DNA of 36,870 bases from Streptomyces sp. NRRL S-118 (GCF_000716335.1 NZ_KL591007.1:193193-230062), one strand, 5' to 3'. Numbered from the stretch's first letter, positions 19,502 through 27,809 are shown. The notes: a model not told the origin generated them from the sequence alone. Numbers and translations: made by a program.

Positions 19502-19540
19502 GGGCTGCCCCACAGGAATCGCTGGCCATCTCAGCCCCAC

Positions 19541-19546
19541 ACCCTA
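19541..19546 (-). promoter_or_regulatory. -10 box upstream of the WecA-type gene
   Basis: TAGGGT on the minus strand lies directly before the outermost possible GTG start. Transcription would begin downstream of that codon, which argues for the inner starts at 19513 or 19501. No good -35 was seen. Confidence 0.4.
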
Positions 19547-19617
19547 GTCCCGGTGGACCTGTGCTGAAGGACACCAGGGGGGCCGTCCCGGTTCCACGGC
19601 CGCACGGTCGCGCCCCG

Positions 19618-20889
19618 CTACCCCCGATACGGGGGAAAGTTCCCGGCCAGTTCACGCACGCCGGTGCGGATCCTGCCCACCGCGTCGGCGTCGGCGCCCA
19701 GCGCCTCCGTGAACAGCCCGGCGATGCGCTCCATCTCCGGGCCGCCCATGCCCTGGGTGGTCACCGCGGCCGTGCCGAGCCGGATGCCGCGCCCGTCGCC
19801 GTACGGCAGGGCACAGGTGTCCAGCACGATGCCGCAGGCCGCGAGACGGGCCTTGGCGACCCGTCCGTCGACACCCAGCGGTGCCGGGTCGGCGGTGATC
19901 AGGTGGGTGTCCGTGCCGCCGGTGGTGATCGCGAACCCCTCGCCGGCCAGCGCGTCCGCGAGCGCCCGCGCGTTCGCCACCACACGGCGGGTGTACGCCG
20001 CGAACGCGGGGCCGGCCGCCTCGCCGAACGCCACCGCCTTCGCCGCGATCGTGTGCATCTGCGCGCCGCCCTGCGTGAACGGGAACACCGCGCGGTCGAT
20101 GCGCTCCGCGAGCTCCGCCCCGCACAGCACCATGCCGCCGCGGGGCCCGCGCAGCACCTTGTGCGTGGTCGCGCACACGACGTCGGCGTACGGCACCGGG
20201 CTGGGGGCCGTACCGCCCGCGACGAGCCCGATGGGGTGCGCCGCGTCCGCGATCAGGCACGCCCCGACCTCGTCGGCGATCTCGCGGAAGGCGGCGTAGT
20301 CCATGTGCCGGGGGTACGAGATCGAGCCGCAGACGATCGCCTTCGGCCGGTGCTCGTGGGCGAGGACGCGGACCTGCTCGTAGTCGATCAGCCCGGTCTC
20401 GGCGTCCACGCCGTACGGGACGAAGTCGAACCAGCGCCCGGAGAAGTTGGCGGGCGAACCGTGCGTCAGGTGCCCGCCGTACTGCAGGCCCAGGGCCAGC
20501 ACGGTGTCCCCGGGGCGCAGCAGCGCCGCGTACGCCGCGAGGACGGCCGACGAGCCGGAGTGCGGCTGGACGTTCGCGTGCTCGGCGCCGAAGAGCGCGG
20601 CCGCCCGCTCGACGGCGATCCGCTCGGCGGTGTCGGCGTACTCGCACCCGCCGTGGTAGCGGCTGCCGGGATAGCCCTCGGCGTACTTGTTGGCGAGCGG
20701 CGAGCCGAGCGCGGCGAGCACGGCGGGCGAGACGAAGTTCTCGGCGGCGTTCAGCTGCAGGCCCTCGGCCTGCCGCTGCGTCTCCCCGGTCAGGACGTCG
20801 GCGATCTCGGGGTCCTGCCGGCGCAGCGCGTCGGCGTCCGGACCGTACGCGGCGGGATGCGCGCCGGTGGCAGCAGCGGTGACCGACAT
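19618..20889 (-). CDS. glyA: Serine hydroxymethyltransferase, divergent copy
   Basis: A 423-aa PLP enzyme of the GlyA family, which interconverts serine and glycine and feeds one-carbon units to tetrahydrofolate. The PLP Lys is Lys244 in ATTHKVLRGPRGG. NKYAEGYPGSRYHGG (67-81), SGSSAV (111-116) and ADAAH (His218) are present. The substrate-side motif that is ASEN in E. coli GlyA reads AAEN (Ala49 at the Ser35 position), and LADAAHPIGLVAGG also deviates from the usual form. ATG 20889 has GGAG 7-8 nt upstream. A second, standard GlyA probably exists elsewhere in the genome. Folate-dependent activity is therefore likely but not certain. Confidence 0.9.
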   Translation of the reverse strand: MSVTAAATGAHPAAYGPDADALRRQDPEIADVLTGETQRQAEGLQLNAAENFVSPAVLAALGSPLANKYAEGYPGSRYHGGCEYADTAERIAVERAAALFGAEHANVQPHSGSSAVLAAYAALLRPGDTVLALGLQYGGHLTHGSPANFSGRWFDFVPYGVDAETGLIDYEQVRVLAHEHRPKAIVCGSISYPRHMDYAAFREIADEVGACLIADAAHPIGLVAGGTAPSPVPYADVVCATTHKVLRGPRGGMVLCGAELAERIDRAVFPFTQGGAQMHTIAAKAVAFGEAAGPAFAAYTRRVVANARALADALAGEGFAITTGGTDTHLITADPAPLGVDGRVAKARLAACGIVLDTCALPYGDGRGIRLGTAAVTTQGMGGPEMERIAGLFTEALGADADAVGRIRTGVRELAGNFPPYRG

Positions 20890-20974
20890 CAGTGGCTCCA
20901 GGCGTGGACGGGCCCCGTCAGCTCCAATGTAGGCCCCCGCGCCCCCGCGCGCCCCGTCGTGACACCCGCTCCGG

Positions 20975-21616
20975 TCACCGCCGCGTCGGCACACCCGTCA
21001 TGGCCGTCACCACGGGGTCCAGCGCCTGCTGGATCTCGTCGCCGATCGAGCGGAAGAACGTGATCGGCGCCCCGTAAGGATCGTTCACCTCGTCGGCCTC
21101 CGCGCTCGGTGCCAGCAGCCAGCCGCGCAGGGCCGCCGCCGCGCGGACCAGGGCGCGGGCGCGCTCCACCACGCCGTCCGTCAGGGGGTCCGGCAGCGTC
21201 GCCGGGTCTATCGCCCGGACGAGGCGGGTGAACTCCTTCAGGGTGAAGGTGCGCAGCCCCGCGCTGTGGCCCATCGAGATGACCTGCGCCCGGTGGTCGC
21301 GGGTCGCCGTCAGCACGAGGTCCGCGCGGATGACGTGCTCGTCGAGCAGCTCACGGCCCACGAAGCCGCTCGGGTCCGCGCCGAAGTCGGCGAGGACCAG
21401 CTCGGCGTTGGCCTCCATGGGGGCACCCTCGTGGCCCCAGGTGCCCGCGCTCTCCACGATCAGGCCGCCGCCCAGGGGGTCGCCCAGGCGGTCGCTGAGG
21501 GCGTGGCGGGTCAGCCGCTCGGTGATCGGCGAGCGGCAGACGTTGCCGGTGCTGACGTGGAGGATGCGGAAGGTGTTCTCCGTGCCGCCTATGCCACGCC
21601 CCTCAGGGGCGGTCAA
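20975..21616 (-). CDS. LMW protein-tyrosine-phosphatase-like protein without catalytic Cys
   Basis: A 213-aa protein of the low-molecular-weight phosphatase / arsenate reductase fold. The P-loop reads HVSTGNVCRSPITERL; aligned with the usual VCxGNxCRSP, the nucleophilic Cys is Ser22 while Arg and the second Cys remain. The acid loop Asp is kept in NDPYGAPITFF, and the helix EFTRL is typical. The start is TTG 21616, overlapping the tsaC stop by 4 nt (TTGA), a clear sign of coupled translation. It is longer than classic LMW-PTPs (about 150-160 aa), with an extra central stretch. Probably a pseudophosphatase or binding protein; activity is doubtful. Confidence 0.85.
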   Translation of the reverse strand: MTAPEGRGIGGTENTFRILHVSTGNVCRSPITERLTRHALSDRLGDPLGGGLIVESAGTWGHEGAPMEANAELVLADFGADPSGFVGRELLDEHVIRADLVLTATRDHRAQVISMGHSAGLRTFTLKEFTRLVRAIDPATLPDPLTDGVVERARALVRAAAALRGWLLAPSAEADEVNDPYGAPITFFRSIGDEIQQALDPVVTAMTGVPTRR

Positions 21617-22260
21617 TTGGCCACCTCGAGATCGGGTACCACCTTGCGCAGCTCGTCCGCGGACAGTGCGCCCGCGCGCAGCAGGACCGGCACCTTGCCG
21701 GTGACGTCGACGATCGAGGACGGGACGTTGCCCGGGGTGGGCCCGCCGTCCAGGTACACCGACACCGAGTCGCCGAGCATGCCCTGCGCGGCGTCGCAGT
21801 CCTCGGGCGCGGGGTGCCCGGTCAGGTTGGCCGACGACACAGCCATCGGGCCGACGTCGGTGAGCAGCTCGATGGCGACCGGGTGCAGCGGCATCCGGAT
21901 CGCGACGGTGCCGCGGGTGTCGCCCAGGTCCCACTGGAGGGACGGCTGGTGCTTGGTGACGAGCGTCAGCGCGCCGGGCCAGAACGCGTCGACGAGCTCC
22001 CACGCCTGCTCGGAGAAGTCGGTGACCAGACCGTGCAGGGTGTTCGGCGACCCGATGAGGACCGGGGTGGGCATGTTGCGCCCGCGCCCCTTGGCCTCCA
22101 GCAGGTCGGCGACGGCCTCCGCGCTGAAGGCGTCCGCACCGATCCCGTACACGGTGTCGGTGGGCAGCACGACGAGCTCTCCGCGCCGAACGGCGGACGC
22201 GGCCTCGCGCAGGCCGGTCGTGCGGTCGGTCGCGTCGTTGCAGTCGTATCGCCGAGCCAT
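21613..22260 (-). CDS. tsaC: Threonylcarbamoyl-AMP synthase (TsaC/Sua5/YrdC)
   Basis: A 215-aa enzyme that makes threonylcarbamoyl-adenylate from threonine, bicarbonate and ATP, for t6A37 in ANN-decoding tRNAs. Family features are the N-terminal GGELVVLPTDTVYGIGADA-like segment (here RGELVVLPTDTVYGIG), KGRGRNMPTPVLIGS, PGALTLV, and the nucleotide/substrate region VAIRMP and SSANLTGHPA. It has only the YrdC domain, without the extra Sua5 C-terminal domain. ATG 22260 directly follows the TAG of the 10-codon ORF, with GAGGAGG 9 nt upstream. It is co-transcribed with prmC and the phosphatase-like gene. Confidence 0.94.
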   Translation of the reverse strand: MARRYDCNDATDRTTGLREAASAVRRGELVVLPTDTVYGIGADAFSAEAVADLLEAKGRGRNMPTPVLIGSPNTLHGLVTDFSEQAWELVDAFWPGALTLVTKHQPSLQWDLGDTRGTVAIRMPLHPVAIELLTDVGPMAVSSANLTGHPAPEDCDAAQGMLGDSVSVYLDGGPTPGNVPSSIVDVTGKVPVLLRAGALSADELRKVVPDLEVAN

Positions 22261-22293
22261 CTAGCAGGCCTCCTCGTACACGTGCTTCGTCAT
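22261..22293 (-). CDS. 10-codon micro-ORF bridging prmC and tsaC
   Basis: ATG 22293 overlaps the prmC TGA (ATGA) and encodes MTKHVYEEAC followed by TAG, which directly abuts the tsaC ATG. The tsaC ribosome-binding site GAGGAGG lies inside it, read as the codons for Glu-Glu-Ala. Ribosomes ending on prmC could restart here and pass into tsaC. A functional peptide is unlikely. It may only be a coupling device or a coincidence of the overlap. Confidence 0.3.
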   Translation of the reverse strand: MTKHVYEEAC

Positions 22294-23135
22294 GGCGTCG
22301 CCTTGCGTGCGGTCGCGAAGCGCGGGCGGTTGTTCAGGTCCGGGTGGTCGGCGGCATCGGTCCAGCCGGCCTCCTCGTTGAAGATCCACGGGACCTGGCC
22401 GCCCTGCGTGTCGGCGTGCTCGACGACGACGAGGCCGCCGGGACGCAGCAGGCGGTGGGCGGTGCGTTCGATGCCGCGGATCGTGTCGAGGCCGTCCTCG
22501 CCGGAGAAGAGCGCCATCTCCGGGTCGTGGTCGCGGGCCTCGGGCGCGACGTACTCCCACTCGGTGAGCGGGATGTAGGGCGGGTTGGAGATGACCAGGT
22601 CGACCTGGCCGTCGAGCTCGGGCAGGGCGGTCAGGGCGTCGCCGTGGTGGACGGTGACCCTGGACCCCTCGGCGTTCTTGCGCGCCCACACCAGGGCCTG
22701 CTCGGACAGCTCCACGGCGTGCACGCGCGAGCGCGGCACCTCCTGGGCCATGGCGAGCGCGATGGCGCCGGAACCGGTGCACAGGTCCACGATGAGCGGC
22801 TCGACGACGTCCATCGCCCGTACCGCGTCTATGGCCCAGCCGACCACGGACTCGGTCTCCGGGCGGGGTACGAAGACGCCCGGACCCACCTGGAGCTCCA
22901 GGTAGCGGAAGAACGCGCGCCCGGTGATGTGCTGGAGCGGCTCGCGGGCCTCGCGGCGTGCCACCGCCTCCCAGTAGCGGGCGTCGAAGTCGGCGTCCTT
23001 GACGGTGTGCAGCTCTCCCCGCTTGACGCCGTGCACGAACGCGGCGAGCTCCTCCGCGTCGAAGCGCGGTGAGGGAACGCCGGCGTCGGCCAGCCGCTGG
23101 GTGGCCTGGGCCACCTCGGCAAGCAGCAGGTTCAC
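22290..23135 (-). CDS. prmC: Release factor glutamine methyltransferase
   Basis: A 281-aa SAM-dependent enzyme that methylates the Gln of the GGQ motif in release factors. The N-terminal helical domain covers about 1-75. The Rossmann domain has the SAM loop IVDLCTGSGAIALAM (115-129) and the catalytic NPPYIPL (184-190) that holds the target Gln. GTG 23135 has GGAGG 7 nt upstream. It lies 27 bp after prfA, whose product is its substrate, and overlaps the micro-ORF by 4 nt. Length and motifs are complete. Confidence 0.95.
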   Translation of the reverse strand: MNLLLAEVAQATQRLADAGVPSPRFDAEELAAFVHGVKRGELHTVKDADFDARYWEAVARREAREPLQHITGRAFFRYLELQVGPGVFVPRPETESVVGWAIDAVRAMDVVEPLIVDLCTGSGAIALAMAQEVPRSRVHAVELSEQALVWARKNAEGSRVTVHHGDALTALPELDGQVDLVISNPPYIPLTEWEYVAPEARDHDPEMALFSGEDGLDTIRGIERTAHRLLRPGGLVVVEHADTQGGQVPWIFNEEAGWTDAADHPDLNNRPRFATARKATP

Positions 23136-23162
23136 GCTGGTCCTCCGTACAGGGATATGGCT

Positions 23163-24239
23163 TTACGCGGCGGCGAGCTTGGCCGCCGAGTCGGCGTCCA
23201 CGCAGGCCTGGATCACGGCGTCCAGGTCACCGTCGAGCACCTGGTCCAAGTTGTACGCCTTGAAGCCCACCCGGTGGTCCGAGATCCGGTTTTCCGGGAA
23301 GTTGTACGTACGGATCTTCTCCGACCGGTCCACGGTGCGCACCTGGCTGCGGCGCGCGTCCGCGGCGTTCTTCTCGGCCTCCTCCTGCGCGGCGGCGAGG
23401 AGCCTGGACCGCAGGATACGCAGGGCCTGCTCCTTGTTCTGGAGCTGGCTCTTCTCGTTCTGGCAGGAGGCGACGACGCCGGTCGGCAGGTGGGTGATGC
23501 GGACGGCGGAGTCGGTGGTGTTGACGGACTGCCCGCCGGGGCCGGAGGAACGGTAGACGTCGATGCGCAGGTCGTTGGGGTTGATCTCGACCTCGATCTC
23601 CTCGGCCTCGGGGGTCACCAGGACACCGGCGGCGGAGGTGTGGATGCGGCCCTGGGACTCGGTCGCGGGCACGCGCTGCACGCGGTGCACACCGCCCTCG
23701 TACTTCAGCCGGGCCCACACGCCCTGGCCGGGTTCCGTGGCGCCCTGGCCGCCCTTGGTCTTCACGGCGACCTGGACGTCCTTGTAGCCGCCCAGCTCGG
23801 ACTCGGTGGCGTCGATGATCTCGGTCTTCCACCCGACGCGCTCGGCGTACCGCAGGTACATGCGCAGCAGGTCGCCGGCGAACAGGGCGGACTCGTCGCC
23901 GCCCGCGCCCGCCTTGATCTCCAGGATGACGTCCTTGTCGTCGCTGGGGTCGCGCGGGACGAGCAGCAGGCGGAGCTTGTCCGTGAGCTCCTCGCGCTGC
24001 TTCTCCAGCTCCTTGACCTCGGCGGCGAAGTCGGGGTCGTCGGCGGCCAGCTCACGGGCCGTCTCGATGTCGTCACCGGTCTGCTTCCAGGTGCGGTACG
24101 TGGCGACGATCGGGGTCAGCTCGGCGTAGCGCTTGTTCAGCTTGCGCGCGTTGGCCTGGTCGGAGTGGACCGAAGGGTCGGCGAGCTTCTTCTCGAGATC
24201 GGCGTGTTCGCCGATCAGTTCCTCGACCGCCTCGAACAT
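23163..24239 (-). CDS. prfA: Peptide chain release factor 1
   Basis: This 358-aa factor reads UAA and UAG stop codons and triggers peptide release. The stop-recognition motif is PAT (residues 191-193), which marks RF1 rather than RF2. The catalytic loop GPGGQSVNT carries GGQ at 235-237, the site methylated by PrmC. ATG 24239 ([12 protein letters not shown]) has AGGAG 7-8 nt upstream. The N-terminal coiled-coil domain covers about 1-95. It lies downstream of rpmE behind a terminator, so a separate promoter or readthrough is needed. Confidence 0.96.
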   Translation of the reverse strand: MFEAVEELIGEHADLEKKLADPSVHSDQANARKLNKRYAELTPIVATYRTWKQTGDDIETARELAADDPDFAAEVKELEKQREELTDKLRLLLVPRDPSDDKDVILEIKAGAGGDESALFAGDLLRMYLRYAERVGWKTEIIDATESELGGYKDVQVAVKTKGGQGATEPGQGVWARLKYEGGVHRVQRVPATESQGRIHTSAAGVLVTPEAEEIEVEINPNDLRIDVYRSSGPGGQSVNTTDSAVRITHLPTGVVASCQNEKSQLQNKEQALRILRSRLLAAAQEEAEKNAADARRSQVRTVDRSEKIRTYNFPENRISDHRVGFKAYNLDQVLDGDLDAVIQACVDADSAAKLAAA

Positions 24240-24291
24240 CGGGGGCTCCTGGTTTCGTACGCGGGTGGTGGCTGCTGCGGGAGACGGCAAA

Positions 24292-24337
24292 GCGCCGGTC
24301 CCGGCCACCCCACACCGGGGCGGCCGGAGACCGGCGC
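24292..24337 (-). terminator. Terminator between rpmE and prfA
   Basis: GCGCCGGTC (24292-24300) pairs with GACCGGCGC (24329-24337). CCGGCC (24301-24306) pairs with GGCCGG (24322-24327), with one bulge, and CCCC/GGGG continue inwards. A long, very stable hairpin starting 10 nt after the rpmE stop. Confidence 0.75.
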
Positions 24338-24346
24338 AGTGGCTCG

Positions 24347-24571
24347 CTACTTCTTGGCGGAGCCGGCAGCCTTGCCGAAGCGGGCCTCGAAGCGGGCCAC
24401 GCGGCCACCGGTGTCGAGGATCTTCTGCTTGCCCGTGTAGAACGGGTGGCACTCGGAGCAGACCTCGGCACGGATGGTGCCGTTCGGGATCGTGCTGCGG
24501 GTGGTGAACGACGCGCCGCAGGTGCAGCTCACCTGGGTCTCGACGTACTCGGGGTGGATGTCGCGCTTCAA
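24347..24571 (-). CDS. rpmE: 50S ribosomal protein L31 (zinc-binding form)
   Basis: A 74-aa large-subunit ribosomal protein. It is the C+ form with Cys16, Cys18, Cys38 and Cys41 (SCTCGASF and [14 protein letters not shown]) as zinc ligands. TTG 24571 ([14 protein letters not shown]) was chosen because AGGAG lies 5-6 nt upstream and it matches the family N-terminus; the upstream frame is the leader. A SigR-type promoter at 24675-24700 would tie its transcription to thiol oxidative stress, as reported for rpmE in S. coelicolor. Confidence 0.96.
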   Translation of the reverse strand: MKRDIHPEYVETQVSCTCGASFTTRSTIPNGTIRAEVCSECHPFYTGKQKILDTGGRVARFEARFGKAAGSAKK

Positions 24572-24674
24572 GGTGTCTCCTAGTTTCGGGAGGGCGCCGG
24601 GTCGCCCGGGCGGGATGCCCGTGCGTGAACCGGGGCCGACGTACCAGTCTGCCAGGACCGGCCGCATCTCCCAA

Positions 24675-24700
24675 AACCGGGGTGGGGCCCGATCTATTCC
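24675..24700 (-). promoter_or_regulatory. SigR-type promoter of rpmE
   Basis: On the minus strand GGAAT (24696-24700) and GTT (24675-24677) are separated by exactly 18 nt, the SigR consensus layout. The predicted leader to the TTG at 24571 is about 95 nt. A second, HrdB-like pair, TTGGGA (24669-24674) and CAGACT (24646-24651) with 17-nt spacing, lies just downstream. Confidence 0.6.
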
Positions 24701-24704
24701 GGCC

Positions 24705-24746
24705 GGGCCGGCGGCCTTCCCGGGGCGGGGCCGGCGGCCTTCCCGG
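24705..24746. repeat. Tandem 19-bp repeat downstream of the LCP gene
   Basis: GGGCCGGCGGCCTTCCCGG occurs at 24705-24723 and again at 24728-24746, a period of 23 bp. The second copy ends 4 bp from the LCP stop codon. Each copy contains the palindrome GGCCGGCGGCC and may fold as a terminator. Confidence 0.6.
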
Positions 24747-24749
24747 CGG

Positions 24750-25844
24750 CTACTTCACCACGCCCTGGGCCCGCCCCGTCGCGGTGTCCTTCGTCGCCGA
24801 GGCGGGGATCGGCCGGTCCTGCCGCAGGGCGGTCCACACCTGCCGGGACTTGGCCTCCAGCGGGATGACGCGGTTGAGGTCGGCCGGGTCGTACTGCACG
24901 GGCAGCGTGACCATGTGGACGTCGTCGGCGCCCAGCTGCTGCAGGCCGCGCGCGAAGTCGGCGAGCTCCTTGACGGAGTCGAGCTCGGAGTCGGGCCTGA
25001 TCGCCTTGGTGGCGCTGTCGGCGAGGCCCCAGAGCTTCTGGGGGCTGCTGAAGACGCCGACGCTCTTGACCTGGTCGATGAAGGCCTTCATGAAGGCCTG
25101 CTGGAGCTGGATCCGGCCCAGGTCGCTGCCGTCGCCGACACCCTTGCGGGTGCGTACGAGGCCGAGGGCCTGCTCGCCGCTGAGGGTGTGGGGGCCCGCC
25201 GCCAGGTCGAGGTGGCTGCTGTCGTCCTTGATCGGCTCGGTGGTCGTCACCTCGACGCCGCCGAGTTCGTCGATGAGCTTCTTGAAGCCGGTGAAGTCGA
25301 CCTCGATGTAGTGGTCCATGCGGATGCCGGACATCGCCTCGACGGTCTTGACCGCGCAGGCGGGCCCGCCGACCTCGTACGCCGTGTTGAACATGGCCCT
25401 GCGCTGCCCGGGGACGGTGGCGCCGCTCTTGTCGGCGCAGTCGGGGCGCTCGATGAGCGTGTCGCGGGGGACGGAGACCACGCTGGCCTTCCGGTGGCCC
25501 TCGTAGACGTGCAGGATCATCGCGGTGTCGGAGCGGGCGACGCCCTCGTCGCGGCCGTACGCGGCGTTGGCGCCGGAGCGGGTGTCGGAGCCGAGGACGA
25601 GGATGTCCAGGGAGCCGTTGTCGACGTTCTCCGGGCGCTCGTCGTCCCGGAGCTGGGCGTTGATGTCGACGCTCTCGATGTTGCCGTTGAGCTTGACGTA
25701 CGCGTAACCGAGCCCGGACCCGCCGACGACCACCAGTCCGGCCGCCGACCAGGCGGCGATCGTGAGCGCTCTGCGCCCCTTGGCGGGCGGCTTGCGACGG
25801 CGTCCGGTGGCACGTATTCGGCTGCTGCTGTCCTGCTGGGCCAT
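24750..25844 (-). CDS. LCP (LytR-CpsA-Psr) family cell-wall ligase
   Basis: A 364-aa membrane-anchored enzyme. LCP proteins attach wall polymers such as teichoic acids to peptidoglycan from a polyprenyl-pyrophosphate carrier. A short basic cytoplasmic N-terminus is followed by one membrane helix (about 27-48). The extracellular LCP domain contains [44 protein letters not shown] and [23 protein letters not shown]; the Arg and Asp residues are the usual substrate-binding ones. ATG 25844 has GAGGAG about 4 nt upstream. A GTG about 10 codons further upstream is possible. It stands alone between rpmE and the protease, with terminators on both sides. Confidence 0.93.
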   Translation of the reverse strand: MAQQDSSSRIRATGRRRKPPAKGRRALTIAAWSAAGLVVVGGSGLGYAYVKLNGNIESVDINAQLRDDERPENVDNGSLDILVLGSDTRSGANAAYGRDEGVARSDTAMILHVYEGHRKASVVSVPRDTLIERPDCADKSGATVPGQRRAMFNTAYEVGGPACAVKTVEAMSGIRMDHYIEVDFTGFKKLIDELGGVEVTTTEPIKDDSSHLDLAAGPHTLSGEQALGLVRTRKGVGDGSDLGRIQLQQAFMKAFIDQVKSVGVFSSPQKLWGLADSATKAIRPDSELDSVKELADFARGLQQLGADDVHMVTLPVQYDPADLNRVIPLEAKSRQVWTALRQDRPIPASATKDTATGRAQGVVK

Positions 25845-25945
25845 GGTCTCCTCAGTCCTCGTCGTCGCACTCACCCCTGCCGCGTCAGACGGGCGAGCGG
25901 GCCACAGGGTTGCACAGCACCGTGAGAAGTCCTTGAGAAAACGCG

Positions 25946-25976
25946 CGTGCCCACCGCGCGGTGCGCGGTGGGCACG
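25946..25976 (-). terminator. Terminator downstream of the protease gene
   Basis: CGTGCCCACCGCGC (25946-25959) pairs perfectly with GCGCGGTGGGCACG (25963-25976): 14 bp with a 3-nt loop. It lies about 120 nt after the protease stop in the 252-bp gap before the LCP gene. The outer arms GGTCAC/GTGACC (26052-26088) form a weaker structure nearer the stop. Confidence 0.7.
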
Positions 25977-26096
25977 GACGGTGGTGGAGGGGCGGTGTGT
26001 CCCCTCCCCCACCTGCGTCTTCGCCGGCCGGGCCCGCACGGGGCCCGGGGCGGTCACGGGGCCGCGCCACGGGGGCGGGGCTGTGACCAGGATCTC

Positions 26097-27809
26097 TCAG
26101 CCGAAGAGGTTGAAGCTGCCGAAGCCGGTGCCGGCCTGGATCGGCGCCCGCAGCATCCCGGTACCGGACTGGCCGGTGCCGCGGTGCAGCTGGAGGGTGC
26201 CGTCCGACTTGCGCGTCACCAGGTCGGCGATGCCGTCGCCGGAGACGTCGCCGAGCGAGGCGATGGCGTTGTACGACGACCAGCCCTCGGCGACCCGGAC
26301 CGGGGTGCCGAACGGCGCGGAGGCGCTGCCGGTGCCCGGGATCAGGTAGAGCGCCCCGGAGGACGACTCACGGGCGACCAGGTCGGTGCGGCCGTCGTTG
26401 GTGAAGTCGCCGTGGCCGCGCACCGCGTTGAAGCGGCTGTAGCCGGAGCCGACGACCTGCACGGTGCCGACGGTGCCGTTGCCGTTGCCGGGCAGCACGA
26501 CCGGGACGCCGGAGCTGGAGACGCCGACCACGTCGGGCTTGCGGTCACCGGTGACGTCGCCCGGCGCGAGGATCGCGCGGTAGGAGCCGTACCCGGTGGC
26601 GATGCGCACCGCGCTGTAGGTGGTGCTGCTGAGCGTGCGGCGGATCCAGTACAGCTCGCCGTTGGAGGTCTTGCGGGCCACGAAGTCCTGCAGACCGTCA
26701 CGGTTCAGGTCGGTCTGGACGACCAGGTTGTAGGCGGTGTAGGAGCCGGAGACCGCGTACTTGCCGGCGAAGGCGACGCCGTTGGAGTTGAAGCTGTAGT
26801 CGGCGCCCGCGGACGTGCGCGCGAACAGGTCGGCGCGGCCGTCACGGCTCAGGTCGGTGTCGTCGACCCGGCCCTGGGCCTGGCCCTTGTACGAGGAGAC
26901 CTTGGTGAACGCCTCGTAGTAGCCCTGCATGTTGCAGTGCTCGACGTCGCTGCCGACGCCCCACGAGACGATTCCGACGATCTTGCCCTTGACGATCAGC
27001 GGGCCGCCGGAGTCGCCCGGGCAGGTGGTCTTGCCCGTGGCGTCGCTGCCGGTGCCCTGCTGGCCGGCGCACAGCATGGTGCCGTTGCTGGTGTAGCCGA
27101 ACTCGCCGAGGTTCTCCTGGCAGGCGCTGTCGGCGTTGAGCGGCAGCGTGACCTGCTGGAGGGTGCTGGCCAGCTCGTTGCCGGTGCCGGAGGTCAGGCC
27201 CCAGCCGAGCGCGATGCCCTGCGTGCCGGGCGCGTACGAGGCCGCGTCCTCGGGGCCGGCCATCGGCAGCGTCGCGTACGGCAGCGGCTTGGACAGCGTC
27301 ATGACGGCGATGTCGTTCTGGGAGCCGGCGTCCGGGTTCCAGCCCGGGTGGATCCAGACACGGCTCACGTTGACGGCGGTGCCCTCGTCGTTGGGGCCGC
27401 CGCCGACCAGTGCCGTACCGCCGAGGATCAGGCCCTTGGCGGGGTAGTTGTAGGTCTCCGCCGAGGACGGGCGGATGCAGTGGGCGGCCGTGAGCACCTT
27501 GTTGGGGGCCACGAGCGTGCCGCCGCAGTTGAAGTACAGGTAGCCGTCACCGTAGACGTCGTACAGCAGCTGCACCATGTAGGGCGCCTTGCTGAACGTG
27601 GTGTCCGTGCCGCCGATGATCCGCTGCTGGGCCGACGGCTCGGAGACCGTCGTGTAGCCCTTGGGGGCGCGGTACTTGTCGGTGGGGGCGTCTTCCGACG
27701 CCTGGGCCGTCATCGCGAAAGCGCCGGCCCCGAGGGCGACGGCGGCCACCGCGGCGGCTATCAGTTTGCGGACCCGGTGGACGGGTCTGCCATGGCGCGA
27801 AGCGCGCAC
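26097..27809 (-). CDS. Secreted trypsin-like serine protease with FG-GAP/VCBS repeats
   Basis: A 570-aa secreted protein. The signal peptide covers about residues 1-36 (basic start, hydrophobic [16 protein letters not shown] core). A short pro-region ends before the mature N-terminus IIGG (64-67). The S1 protease domain (64-295) has the intact triad His110 (LTAAHC), Asp166 (NDIAVM) and Ser267 (GDSGGPL), with Cys pairs. From about 300 there are five calcium-binding FG-GAP/VCBS-type units: DLSRDGRADLFAR, DLNRDGLQDFVAR, DVTGDRKPDVVGV, DFTNDGRTDLVAR and DVSGDGIADLVTR. GTG 27809 has TGGAG 7 nt upstream. Substrate unknown; the repeat domain probably binds a surface or polymer. Confidence 0.92.
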   Translation of the reverse strand: MRASRHGRPVHRVRKLIAAAVAAVALGAGAFAMTAQASEDAPTDKYRAPKGYTTVSEPSAQQRIIGGTDTTFSKAPYMVQLLYDVYGDGYLYFNCGGTLVAPNKVLTAAHCIRPSSAETYNYPAKGLILGGTALVGGGPNDEGTAVNVSRVWIHPGWNPDAGSQNDIAVMTLSKPLPYATLPMAGPEDAASYAPGTQGIALGWGLTSGTGNELASTLQQVTLPLNADSACQENLGEFGYTSNGTMLCAGQQGTGSDATGKTTCPGDSGGPLIVKGKIVGIVSWGVGSDVEHCNMQGYYEAFTKVSSYKGQAQGRVDDTDLSRDGRADLFARTSAGADYSFNSNGVAFAGKYAVSGSYTAYNLVVQTDLNRDGLQDFVARKTSNGELYWIRRTLSSTTYSAVRIATGYGSYRAILAPGDVTGDRKPDVVGVSSSGVPVVLPGNGNGTVGTVQVVGSGYSRFNAVRGHGDFTNDGRTDLVARESSSGALYLIPGTGSASAPFGTPVRVAEGWSSYNAIASLGDVSGDGIADLVTRKSDGTLQLHRGTGQSGTGMLRAPIQAGTGFGSFNLFG

